From: Byssochlamys sp. IMV 00236
Lineage: Eukaryota > Ascomycota > Eurotiomycetes > Eurotiales > Thermoascaceae
Direction: 5' to 3'
Assembly (NCBI GenBank): GCA_001931875.2
Contig: MSJH02000271.1
Coordinates: 1 to 19,219 of the forward strand
Length of the DNA stretch: 19,219 nucleotides
Shown: positions 8,179 through 19,154 of the stretch, one piece after another
Layout: every line of letters begins with the position of its first letter
Position numbering within the stretch: position 1 is the stretch's first letter
Notes under the pieces: model-generated
Seen by the model: only the letters and a program-made list of their open reading frames with translations
Database searches by the model: none
What the model was told of the DNA's origin: nothing
Made by a program: the position numbers and the translations under genes

Positions 8179-11100
8179 TATCGATGTTTCCAATTGTATT
8201 CAAAAGACTTTTCGAAATCGAGTTTAGCAACCATGTGGTCCCATTCGTCAACTGTCTTCACAAACAGTCTTTGACCCGTTTTGGGATCACCAAATAGTTC
8301 GACCCAGTAAGCTAACTCTTCATCGTTTGTCACAAAAACAAGTCGCTCAGGCTTTTCTGGGTTTGCCTCTTGCTGTTTTTTGTGATAGAATAATAAGCAG
8401 CTTAGGAGAGGTCTGTACTTGTTTGGTACATCATCAAATGTACTAGTTTCCTTGTGCTCATCGTCATCATGGCCAGCAGAACCAAGAGCTTCTTCATTAT
8501 TCAGATCTTCATATTCATATACTTCACTAAAAGCATCCTCTTCATCGGAATAATCTACATCAGACTCTTCATCCCTGGCTCTTCTTTTTGTAGTGATCAA
8601 TATGCTACTAGAACTACTTGCAATAGACGCTGTATCATCATCATCTTCTTCTTCTTCTTCATCGCTGCTTTCTTCTTCTTGTTCAGAGGGAAGTAGCTCA
8701 TCGAATCTTTTTGATGTCATCTCTTCTCCAATCCAATACTCTCCAGCTTGGTTCCACTCTGATAACTTCTCACTCACCTTTTGCGTGCGAAGATAGGATG
8801 CCGTCGTTACTTCTTTTACTTTTGTCTCAAGCAATTTTTGATCCAAGAAACGAATAGATTCTCTTGCTTGTACGTTCATGTGTGAATTACCCTTTTTGTG
8901 GCCATCTAGTAAATCAATGACTTCAAGAGGCACGATGACCTCCAGCACACTCTGTCCAACAGACTGATTAGCCCATTTTTTAACTTTTGGCAATGCATCC
9001 AAGAAGGCGGTGATGTCTACAACGCAGGTATACACGTCCTTGGGCGTATCTTGTTTGTTGTTGTTGTTGTTGGCTATACAATTTACATTCTTTTCTAAAG
9101 AAGATACTTGTTCCATTAGACGTTGAGTAGCCAATGCCTTCATAAATCTGTTTTGTTGTTGACGCTATATAGCGGTTATGAGTTCTCTCCTTTATGTTTA
9201 TACATCTGCCTTTTTTTACCTTGGCATTTTCATCAACAATAGTATATTTTTGTTCGTTTTGGTTATATTGAATAAACTCAAACGACTAAAGAATAAAGTT
9301 AGCCATACAATCTTTTGATCTATGGACAATGAATTGCTTACAGTAGAGTCTGCCATCTTCTTGATCATCTCTCTTACTCTTCCCCAGCGTACTTGTCTCT
9401 TTCCTTCTGTACTGTGATCTACAGAATAGACTTGCTCTTTGAAAAAGTCAACTGTTTGGTGGAAGGAAACTAGAGGAACTAAACCCAAGAGCTGGAGATC
9501 TTCAGATATAGGATAGGTGGTAGGTAGTGTGTTCAAGACAGGGTCGGGAAATGAAGAATGGGTGATGAGTAAAGAGAGCAATGACTGGACAGCATTCATC
9601 AGCCCTTTCTTCTCAGGATCTCTCACCCTACTCGATGATGTTAGACAATGTTGGAGTAAGGAGCTAAAATTGGCCGAGATAAAGGTCGACCAGATACCGA
9701 GACCAGGAAGCAAGGTATCTTCTATGACAGATTCTAAGCTCTTTTCGGCTGTGTCCTTTTCAAATACCTCTCTAGATGCTCGATAGAGGTCTCTAAAGAG
9801 AATAAAAACGAACGTATAGAGATAGACTTGTGTGGACAAGATGATGGGTCGCAAAGTAAAGTTAGATTTATCCTTGAGTCTTTCTCCAGCGATCCATATA
9901 GAAATAAGTGTAATCGTGACCGTACGTGTGATTGTCGTCTTGAGAATATGTAGAGCCGTATTAGTCTTTTCGTCTTGGCGTGTAGCTATTTCTCGGATAA
10001 CTTGTCCAAGTTGAGTTGTTATTGATTGTATATCTGGGAAACAATCTCGGTCGTCACTATCATTAAACATGAGCGTCTTGTGCATGTTTAGAAAGGATTC
10101 GACAAATTGAGATATGAGTAAAATAGGAGATGGGTCATCGTTATTGGGCTTGACAGAATTCAGCTTCAACTTTGAGTAAAACGATTTTAAATTGTCTCTT
10201 GCTACTGTAGAAGGGTGTTTCACTGCCAAACTATATTTCCAGCAAATACATGAGAGAATTGCAATCAGATGTATATATATTCTCAAGAATTTACCTCATA
10301 CAATAGTACCAAACGACGTCGATAGCATTACCATTCGAAATGGATACAAGCGCAAGTTGACAATAAGGTTTTCCACTTGATCTAAACACGTCAACTGCCT
10401 TGAGATAGCATGTCTTGGTTAACTCCCAATACTCTCTATATTTTTTGTTTCTTGTCTGTGTAGCATGTTGCGCATGATAACGAGACAGGTCACCCAAGCA
10501 TATATAGTTGAATTGTAATAGATGGCCCAACTGTTCTTTATCATGATGCTTGAATAATTCGATCCCAAATACCTTTGTGTCTTCGATATGATATGTGGAT
10601 TTGATATTACTGTTTAATTCTCGGTAAAAATTAAAAGCTGTTTCGATGCGTGAGAGCAATGCCTTCTCTAGCCCCTTGTCATCTGGTTTGTTACGCAACT
10701 TGCTGCGGACACTCTCAATGTCGGCATAAAAGATATATCTCCAGATTTTATCTTCTATATGATGCTTTGTGGCGTAGAGCAGGTCAGTATCAAACATTTG
10801 TCGATATGTCTTTTTTAAGCTATAACAAATTAAGATCACGTATATTTATTATGAATCTTTAGCTCACCTCTGACGAACATATCCTATTTCTTCTTCTGTT
10901 GCAGCTATTTGTTCTATGGCAATAGCCTTTGCTACACGGTCTTTTCCTTTATTAGGTACACTTGAATAATTGATTATAAGCTGCTGCTGAAGTTCCTTTA
11001 GTTGTTTCTCCAAAGCATGAGCTTCACTATAAGAATATAAGTAACTATGATTTGAAATAATAATGATATATATTACCTTGTAAGATCAGTCATGCTGTAA

Positions 11101-11243
11101 TTAGGTTCTTTATCAACTATGGGAATATCATTTTTATTGTCATCTTGCTTTCTTTTATTTCTTGGACGACGTCTTCTCTTGTCGCCTTTATTATTGTTAA
11201 AACGTTGGTTTCTATTTAACTTTGACTGATCACTAGACTGCAT
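8178..11243 (-). CDS. SMG5/6/7-EST1 family protein with a C-terminal PIN domain, SMG5-like
   Basis: Six exons: 11243-11077, 11026-10868, 10819-10295, 10230-9342, 9285-9220 and 9164-8178. Introns are 48-64 nt and the product is 930 residues. The start is the first in-frame ATG after a stop. The N-terminus is basic (KRRRRPRNKRK). Residues about 60-320 carry the EST1/14-3-3-like helical repeat: YICLGDLSRYHA, then YLKAVDVFRSSGKPYCQLA and a YYCM-SLAVKHPSTVARDNL segment crossing an intron. Residues about 640-930 are a PIN domain beginning CVVDITAFLDALPK (Asp652). The family binds phosphorylated UPF1 in nonsense-mediated decay, and SMG6 PIN is the endonuclease. Here the later catalytic acids look lost: YRPLLSC where SMG6 has DDLILSC, and TND at 881-883 where SMG6 has TDD. 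That favours an SMG5-like, inactive PIN. A long acidic insertion (about 760-840) splits the PIN domain. The family is firm; the SMG5 versus SMG6 choice is inference. Confidence 0.88.
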
Positions 11244-11377
11244 AGTAGTTGATTTGAAAATCTCATTATTCAACTTGTATGTTTTAGCTTAAGAAATAAC
11301 CAAAGGGATTATATGGAAATGTATAAAATATATAAAAATGTATCACTGGATTATATCTGAATAGTATGCACACAAAT

Positions 11378-11404
<27 letters not shown>
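11378..11404 (+). repeat. GA dinucleotide microsatellite
   Basis: About thirteen AG units on the plus strand, in the 235-base gap between the ubiquitin protease stop and the SMG5-like start. On the minus strand it reads as a CT tract upstream of the SMG5-like ATG, so it may be part of that promoter. Confidence 0.85.
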
Positions 11405-11408
<4 letters not shown>

Positions 11409-11456
11409 AAGAGCGGAAAAAAAAACAGGCTTGTCATAAAGGTCAACCACTCTGCA

Positions 11457-11462
11457 TTTATT
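11457..11462 (-). terminator. Polyadenylation signal of the ubiquitin protease
   Basis: AATAAA on the minus strand, 17 bases past the TAA stop at 11481-11479. Confidence 0.5.
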
Positions 11463-11478
11463 AGCCAATCAAAACATT

Positions 11479-14269
11479 TTAATCAACATTGCTTCTTCTT
11501 CTACGACGTTTGTAGAATAATACATAAGCTGCACTTGTCTATAATATTTTATTAAATACTGAATATTATTATTATTATTATTACCTTGATTCTACGTTCG
11601 TCTATTTTTGTAACAGAGGTATCATCAAAGTCATACCACTGCTTGTCTATCGCATTTTGAGCATAAGCAGTGTCTATTGAATTAAATAAGCGGATATACT
11701 ATGAAAACAAATGTATACAACATCAAAAGCTTACAATGTCCTCCACCCATATCTCCATAATGATTATCTATAGCATATAAATCATACACGAGTCGATCAT
11801 TATCCTTGACATCAATCACATAATCTGTCATATCAAGACCAGATATAGGAAAGTCTACAAAGGTATTTAGCTTATTACGCCACATTCTTACTTGACTAAA
11901 CCGCTTTAGATGAATAATCATGATCTCAGGCAACCTCCAGAGATCAAGCTTCTTGGTTGCTCTCTGTTGCTTTTTACACCTCGGACAATACCATAGATCG
12001 TCATCCGTCAGATGCTCTTCCCTTGTGAACTCTCGTAAACAGGCATAGATATCAGGTCGATCCTGTTGATTTCCATTGGCGAGATTATCAAAGGCTCTCC
12101 AACGACCAGTGTTTACCGTCAGGACATCAGGGTTGTTCCTTTTTGGAGTACTTCCAAAGATCTCAAATGCCTTTTCCTTTTTCCATTGGGTCAGTACTGC
12201 CTGTCCTTGCTGAATGGTATTTGGGTCGTGTTCATCTGGCATGAAAGCAACATCTGTAGGTGGATTTAGAAGTGGGAAATGGGCGTCTTCTGATTCCTTG
12301 TTGATAAATGTTTTGATCGTAAACATGCCTTGCTCTATCGGTGTCCCGTCTTCATTGATCAATGCCTTGGCTGTGTATCGTTGAACGCAAAGACTAATGG
12401 ATGTGTACAGATCAGGAGTGTCCTTTGAGGTGTCAAAGGCAAGAATAGAAGGATATCCAAACATATTGAAATGGGTGCCATCGTTGTCGATGAGTTGAAA
12501 GTATATCGGAAACAAGATCCAGTTGGGATCAGGGTAGGCAAAGGGTATCTCGTAAACATAAATGATGTCGGTAAGTTGTATAGCCGAAAGAGGGTCACTA
12601 TCCTTGTAGAGTGTACATATCTTGCTTTGAAACATGCGAGTGATTAGAAACTATATCTTCCAAGTAAGTAATAACTAAGGTATAACGTGATCTTTTTCTT
12701 ACATGTTTACTATCTTTCAGTTTATTCATAATGGCTTGCTTCAGGTCAGCAATCGTTCTGCTTTGCTTGGTCAGAGACACTGTAAACTTGCATTGCCTTG
12801 GTTTATGATAATAGATAAATGTGATATTTAATTTACAAATGCTGACTGGAATCGGTAAAGATAAATGCATGAACGGATCAAAAGTAATAGAGACCTTTAT
12901 TAATACATAATAGGGCGTATAAAAAGAAAGAGGAAAAGGGTTCATTGTGTGTCTATTCATATTTTATATCTATATTCTTACCTTATTACATTCATTACAT
13001 CTCAACTTATTCTTAAACTGCCCTTGGAACAAATCGACAATGACTGAGTTATTCCTTGACTTGTGATACTTCCACAGTTGATCTGCGATCTCTTCTTGTT
13101 GAGATTCATCCTCATAATCGTGCATCTGAACATATGGCTTATGATGTACTCTATTCATATCTTCGTGTAGTCCATCGAGTAAAAAGCCAAGGAACTCTTG
13201 GGAATCTTGTTGTTCGTATCCACTAAAATGAGAATTGAACCTTTCAAACGTTTTCTACATGTTAAATCGACAATGTATAAATAATCATTCATTTTACTCT
13301 TATATGCATACATACTTTAAATTCATAGGGGGATATTGACGAACTATGTTCTATACGCCATATAGACTTTATCAAACTCGCGTATGATTCAGCTAGTTCA
13401 CCTCTTAGACCCAGTGGGTTGTATCGGTTGATGTCCTTCTTGTATAAATCTTTCAAGAGCCAATATGTTAATTTTGGCGTATTGCTAAGACACTGAATAG
13501 CTGAATTCATGTAGCATGTGTTTCCTAGATTATTTAAGCCGCGTAATCCTCTTGTTACGGTCGATGATGTTGTTGACTCAGTCTTGATAGCCAAAGAGTA
13601 CCTCCTTTCATCCTTATTGGGCAAATAGTTTGTGATGGGGACATGTGTTGGTATCGTGGAAGGATGAATCGTCTTGACAGCTAAGGTATCAAGGAGAGAT
13701 TCAGTAATGAACGTATTGCTCTCAATCGGTCGTTTCAATATCCAAACACAACTGATGGATGCTGACAGATGGAGTGCACTGACCAATGCCTGATAAAAGT
13801 CCTTGACCGTGGCTTCACAATCTATATTGAATGTTTTCCTTTGACTTGACTTTTGGTGCATCTGGTAGACTTCAAAGTGATATAGGCTTTTGACACTTCT
13901 TTTGACAATAAATCTCTCGTCATTGATTCCATACCATTCCATTAAGCTTTCCCAAGCTCTCTTGGGTAAAAGGATATAATCTGTACCACATATTAGATTT
14001 CCTTTTACTTTGTAATCTTTATCAAATAATGACGAATTGTCAATAGTTGATAGTCTGTCGACATCTCCTCGACAATATGATTTGAAGTCGTTGTACCATT
14101 TTGTTGAAATGAGGAACCACTTTTCGTCCTGTTCTAATCTTGTTGAATTCTTTATTTCTTTAATGTAGTTAAATTGTTCTTCCTTTGACAGTTGATATTT
14201 TTGTTTTTTATAATGTTCATCTCTTGTTTTCATAGAATCTATTAATCTCCTTCTTTTCTCATTCGTCAT
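11479..14269 (-). CDS. DUSP-containing ubiquitin-specific protease, Ubp12/USP4/USP15 type
   Basis: Six exons: 14269-13316, 13254-12982, 12894-12703, 12650-11735, 11673-11585 and 11538-11479. Introns are 46-87 nt and the product is 827 residues. It is a cysteine protease that removes ubiquitin. A DUSP domain lies at about residues 30-125 ([35 protein letters not shown]), followed by a ubiquitin-like segment. The catalytic domain starts [18 protein letters not shown] with Cys252. Next come the [18 protein letters not shown] block, a zinc-binding CNEC (404-407) paired with CPRC (695-698), the insert between them, and the His box GDMGGGHYTAYAQN (His778, split by an intron) with WYDFDD (Asp795). 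All catalytic and zinc ligands are present, so an active enzyme is expected. The start at 14269 is the first ATG. It lies only 59 bases past the Set2 stop on the same strand. Confidence 0.93.
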
Positions 14270-14328
14270 TTTTAATAATGATAACAATAATAATAATAAA
14301 AAAAAAGAAGAGCTATTTTTATTTTTAT
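14270..14328 (-). promoter_or_regulatory. 59-base gap between Set2 stop and protease start
   Basis: On the minus strand this short AT-rich gap contains AATAAA-like repeats right after the Set2 stop, then a T tract and TTA/ATT repeats. It must hold the Set2 3' UTR and the 5' leader of the protease, so the protease promoter probably extends into the Set2 3' coding region. Confidence 0.5.
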
Positions 14329-17093
14329 TTACAGTTGCTTGAATGTATCAATAAACCTTTCAATCTTTACACGTAAACTACTATCCAGGGCTTTAATCTT
14401 TCTACCAGATTTTATTTCCTTATCCACGATATAATGCGTCATCTATCATAAGAAGACGTTCGTTTATTATTACTACTTATCTATAATTATTCTTACCTTT
14501 CTTGCCATGTCTTTAAATACATGCTTATCTCCTTTCCACAAACATTGTTGATCTGCCAAACTTAGATACTTTGTAACCACTTTACCAATTTCATTTTTTA
14601 ATTCAACTTCACCAAGTCCTTCTTTTTCTTCTTCTGCTTCACTTGCTTCTGGTGTAGATGCCTTTTCTGTAGTACGATGTGATGTTGGTGAAGGAGGCAA
14701 TGGTGAAGAGGATACAGATGGAAGTGATGGAGGAGGTGGAGGAGGTGGAGGTAGAGCTGTATCTAATGGAGGAGGAGGAGGTGGTGGTGGAGGCTGAGGA
14801 AGAAGAGAAGATTGTTCTGTAGGTATCTCCCATTGGACTTGTTGAGTAAGGACATTGTAATAATAAAATGTTCCGTCTTCATTCATGATCAATTGCCAAT
14901 TGGCGGGTAATGGCTCTTGTTGTTGTTGTTGTTGTTGTGGATAGTAATAATTATAATAATATTGATAATAGTAATAGTTATTATAATCATACAGATCATA
15001 TTGTTGACTATGTACAAATTGTGTATTGTTTTTTACAGGTATATCATTTGGCTGTAATGACGGATACTGCATTAACCTTGCCAGGCCTTCATATGTCACA
15101 CTCAAGGGAATATACTCATAATAGTCCTCGTCTGGATCAAATAATTCCCTTGTGGATTCAATCCTCATCCTCTTTTTAGACAACTTATGTTTCTTTGGTT
15201 TTGTATGTTCTTCTTTTGTGTTTGCAACCGAGTGACTTTCCTTGGTATCTGCTATGGGTTGAACTATGGGTGATTGTTCAGTATCGCTGTGTGCATGGTC
15301 TGTTACTTCAGCGTGTGATCTTTTAGGAATACGATAGACACTCTTCAATTGACCCCACTTGTGCAATAAGCCGATTGACAATTGACGTATCGTATCGTCG
15401 TCGTGCTCAGTAAACTTGTCGACAATATCAAACAGCTTGCAGTCTTCAAGTCCGTTTCTGTTGGCAAGTGGCAATTGTTTCAACACCTCCAATGTTTTGC
15501 ATACAATATCGTCATCATGCTTCCATTCACTTAGCCAGAACTTGAATAGTTTGAGACCATGTAGCCTGACAATCATTTTTAGAATCTCTTTTCCATAAGA
15601 ATTATGTGGATTTGTCAGCTTGAGTCGCATCAACAGCTTGTTCACCAATCGAGGCTTTCCAACAGAATTTAGCATCTTTTTCACAAACGCTTGTACCTTG
15701 TCTATATCCTGTAATGGTTGGATCTTTTGAATATCAATCTCATCCTCATCCTCTGAAGAATAACTTGAGGTGTCTGTCGACATTCTTTCATCTATATCGG
15801 CTGCTGGCATTGTTAATGTCGTGGCTGCACCGATATATCCTTTACAATTGACTTCTCCACAGAAACATGTCTGAGCTACAGCGCCATAACGCTCAAATTT
15901 ATAATCAAAGGTCAACTCTTCGCCGGCTTTGATATCTCTGTTTGTAAAGATGCCAATCCTCATCTTTTTTCCAATAACCCATTTCTGCGTCACACAGTTT
16001 GGACGACACGAGTGATTCATAAATCTGGCCAAGCAGCCCTTCTTGGTAGCGTCAATCACTTCATCATTCTTGAGGGTCATAAAATAATAGTGCTTGAACC
16101 CTTGGGCATCGTATTCTCTTGTTCGTTTTAGAAATTCGTTTTGAGTGATGACCTCTCCAACATATTCCATAATGAATGAATTACTAATGCGTGAAGATGT
16201 CAGTTATGATACAATGTGTAACTATCATTTAATACCATTTTAAGTAATCTTTACTTTGATAAATCAGTAAGTGCTCTTAGCCCATAGCCCTTCTTTTCAG
16301 TCTTTATGACATCTACTCTAGCATATTGGCCTAGTTGAAACCGCCTGTTTCTGCAAAAGATACCACAGGGACAGTCTTGAACCATGCATTCCATAAACAT
16401 CATGCGGTTAATGCAAGCAGTATCATCACCACAGGCTTCAGAGGGATTGTCCTGATCTGGGTCATATTTACATTCACATGGCATCGATTCTTCTGCCATT
16501 GACCTGCCTGTTGCCGAACCGATATAAATATTTTCTGAAATGTTCTCATACATTTCCATGGCTTCGGCTGTGGCAGATGGTAGTTGTTTGGTATCGATCA
16601 TTTTCACTTGTTGGTCTCTATGGTAACTAGACTTCATTTTCTGAATGCTGTTGTCATCATCCATTATATCTATATCTTCTTCATCTGAAGTAAACGACTT
16701 TTCATATTCGGCCACATAACCTTCCGAAAGCCCTTCTTTTTCTCCATGCTCAAGCGTAGTAAGATCATGCTCTTGCTCAAAATTTTCTTCTTGTTCAGAA
16801 TTATAATAAGCATCATCTTGTTCCTGACTTGTACAAGTTGAAGTAGTAGCAGCAGTACTGCTCGGGGGCCTCTTTGAACCAAATTCAAAGTGAAATTCAA
16901 ACATGCTTGTCTTGACCACGATGGACTGGTGCTCTTGCTCTTTAGTATTCTGTTTCATTCTATCCCACATTTTTTGTGAAGTATTTGTAGAGGAAGTAAC
17001 TTGAACAACATTCACTTTTGAAGGATTACAAGGTGTGTCCAACACTTGAAAAGAATGGGTGTTATTAAAGGTTGAGTCGTCATTCAACGTCAT
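14329..17093 (-). CDS. SET2: Histone H3 lysine-36 methyltransferase Set2
   Basis: Three exons: 17093-16255, 16183-14497 and 14442-14329. Introns are 71 and 54 nt and the product is 879 residues. Set2 methylates histone H3K36 in the nucleus during transcription elongation. The N-terminal 200 residues are acidic and low-complexity. The AWS domain (about 203-253) shows [15 protein letters not shown] and [14 protein letters not shown]. The SET domain (about 255-373) has [31 protein letters not shown] (Asn336) and [14 protein letters not shown]. The post-SET motif is [16 protein letters not shown] domain lies near 705-735 ([19 protein letters not shown]). The C-terminal SRI domain (about 810-879), the family's binder of the phosphorylated polymerase CTD, crosses the last intron. 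Tyr-rich and Gln-rich runs precede the WW domain and two long proline runs follow it. The ATG at 17093 is the first in frame. A 5' UTR intron (17192-17096) ending two bases before it is possible. Confidence 0.94.
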
Positions 17094-17400
17094 ACCTGAA
17101 TCTACTACTTTAATTTTTAGGTGATCTTTAGTAATAAAAAAGGAAAAGACTGTGAAGGTCAATAACCATCATGTTGTTTAATTAATCATTACCTTTACTT
17201 TAACACACAAACAAACACAGGTACACGGACGTATACACACACACAAACAGATAGAAATAAAAAAGAAAGAAAAAAGAATAAAAAAAGTAGGGCGAGAGAA
17301 AAGGTATTTTTTTTTTTTTAATTCCCAAAAAATCTTTACCCAATGGTTATCCTTAATTGTCTACTTTAGAACGGAATAAGAAAGCTTACTTTATGGTCAA
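17094..17400 (-). promoter_or_regulatory. Set2 upstream region with pyrimidine tract and possible 5' UTR intron
   Basis: On the minus strand a long T/C tract (about 17280-17248) and a GT repeat are followed by an ATG-free leader. A donor-like AAAG/GTAATG at 17192 and an acceptor-like ATTCAG at 17096 would remove a 97-nt intron containing two short upstream ATGs. Confidence 0.4.
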
Positions 17401-17545
17401 GACTTTTAATTTCCTTTTCTTTTTCTCTTTCTTTTAATGTGTTATCAATGTATATAAAGAGAGATACTTTAATTTCAGCCAAGACATATATACATTATGA
17501 ATATTTATTTGTCATACCTTCTCTTTGTACATTTACAGTGTTGCC

Positions 17546-17761
17546 ATGGAAATAAATAATGATCATTTGGTGATCATGATCAGTGACATTAAAACTGCAC
17601 AATAAAAACAAGTCACACCTGCTCACAAATATGCAAGTTGTGCCAATGTCACTTGTTCAACAGACCGCTACAATACATTCTTTGATATGCCAAAGACTAT
17701 AGATATGATGGTTGCCATTTTAAGTACATTGCATGTACTCCAAGTAAAAGATGTAAAGTGA
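17546..17761 (+). pseudogene. Decayed coding-like segment
   Basis: A frame of 72 codons from an ATG to TGA has one internal TAA at codon 20. The end reads STDRYNTFFDMPKTID, then ILSTLHVLQVKDVK. It has the look of the C-terminus of a protein, with a short strand then an amphipathic helix. Its resemblance to the segment at 17971-18649 and to 1918-2139 is a personal reading, not an alignment. It could be chance. Confidence 0.25.
17560..17582. repeat. Three TGATCA palindromes in 23 bases
   Basis: TGATCA occurs at 17560-17565, 17571-17576 and 17577-17582, the last two directly adjacent. The sequence lies inside the decayed segment, about 470 bases upstream of the Set2 start on the other strand. 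A regulatory role is possible but nothing else supports it. Confidence 0.4.
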
Positions 17762-17970
17762 TAGTAACTTGTTGTATTTTCTGAGAATGAAGGCTTATAG
17801 CTACAAATCTGGAGCAATGTCAACTATGAAGGCACAGCTAATATTCATACTATCTATCATCTTAATTTTTCTAATTGTGCATATTTAAAACCTATAGAAA
17901 GAGAAAAGAGTTTTTGTCTGTTTAATATATATTTAAAGGAGCTTGTGTAACTGCAAGTTATTTTTGCAAA

Positions 17971-18649
17971 GTGCTAGTTTTCATACTGATACTGCTTGTA
18001 TACATGCAACAAATAAGTTTAACCTATCTTTCTACGTCTTATTTTGATTATATACTTACTCTGTGTCAATTCAAACCTTTACTCTGTGCTAAGGTCAATA
18101 TGCTATCTAAAAAAAATAATCCTAAAGCTAGATCACGAAGCCAGTGCCTACAAAATGGATTTGGGATGTGACAGCCAATATTGTATGGTGAAAATAAACC
18201 GTTTCCATTTCACAAGCGACTAGTCGGATGGTGTTTCGTTCTTACCACCACTATTAGAAAATACGAATCAAATCAAGCAAATTGTAGAAATAGTCATAAC
18301 CAGCTTATGCCAAGCAGTCGATAGGAATTATGAATACCTGTCTACACTTATTAGAAAGTCATGTAGCAATCCGATGCTTACTAATTGGGATGACATCAAT
18401 AATCAAAATGTCGGTGAAACGAAGACGAACAATGTGATAGGTGTCCGTCTCTGTTATCGTCAAATTAGTGATATTTTTTGGATATTCACATTATGCTTGC
18501 TTGAAAGATATAAGGAAAAAGGGTATATAAAACTTTATTATAATTCTATATGCAAATAAAGCATGGCTCTAAAAGCATCTATCACATTGGGAGTCGCATT
18601 GGAATCAACTGATATCGTATTAGGAACAATTTCCGAAAACTATATTTAG
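17971..18649 (+). pseudogene. Broken gene relict, possibly a lineage-specific PD-(D/E)XK-like family
   Basis: Two overlapping open frames run in the same direction. One (17971-18324) has a single internal TGA at 18169. The other (18215-18649) has a single internal TAA at 18557. Together they look like one coding region of about 680 bases with a frameshift between 18215 and 18324 and two nonsense changes. In this AT-rich DNA, about 145 codons with one stop is more than expected by chance. Readable pieces are YGENKPFPFHKRLVGW, NTNQIKQIVEIVITSL, NNVIGVRLCYRQI and ASITLGVALESTDIVLG. The GE-x-K-P piece recalls the nuclease-fold motif (GEVKP) of a large uncharacterised family in Mucoromycota. This is from memory and is not proven. 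There is no clear start and no intact product. Confidence 0.35.
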
Positions 18650-19154
18650 ACGTGATCTATATGTGAAAAAGTGCAAAAAAGGAAACATAACCGAGATAAG
18701 CTCGAGTAATGAACGATATGCTGTTGCTTGTAGCTTAATAAGCTTCTAATTTGAGCCAATGTATGTCTGAAGGAAGTGGACCTAGTCTGTTGGTGAGTGG
18801 TGGGAAGCAATAAGACGCATCTTGTCAAATAGTAAAGTCATTTTTTTTTATGTACAAGAAATAATTTCCCTGTGAAGACCCTGATCACCCTATCTCTCTG
18901 ACAATCTGTCCATAGATCAGTTTCTATATATGGAGATAGACATAGTTCCTTCCTTTGTCTATTTCTCTTTTTTGCTTAGATATTCACTATACTTTTATTT
19001 GTATTTCTTTGTCTATTGAACAAGCATCATTCAGTAAAGAGACGGATTCAAGTGTAAGGTAGTAAAATGAAGCTTGAAAAAAAGATAAAAGTAACCGTGG
19101 GCCGCAGATCCTATTTTCATGTGATCCACTCTATAATAAGAGAACAACAGAAAT
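18650..19154. other. Intergenic sequence without a supported gene
   Basis: Only short frames are present. The right half becomes T/C-rich on the plus strand and probably belongs to the promoter of a gene beyond the right edge. Confidence 0.5.

Noticed and set aside
8454..8796. Plus-strand Ser-rich and hydrophobic frames
   Set aside because: They are mirror images of the acidic Glu/Asp/Ser codons of the SMG5-like gene.
10291..10839. Stand-alone 182-codon gene
   Set aside because: It is exon 3 of the SMG5-like gene. Acceptor and donor phases join it to the flanking exons.
14639..15179. Ser/Thr-rich minus frame and Asn/Val-rich plus frame
   Set aside because: They are shifted or antisense readings of the proline, glutamine and tyrosine runs of Set2.
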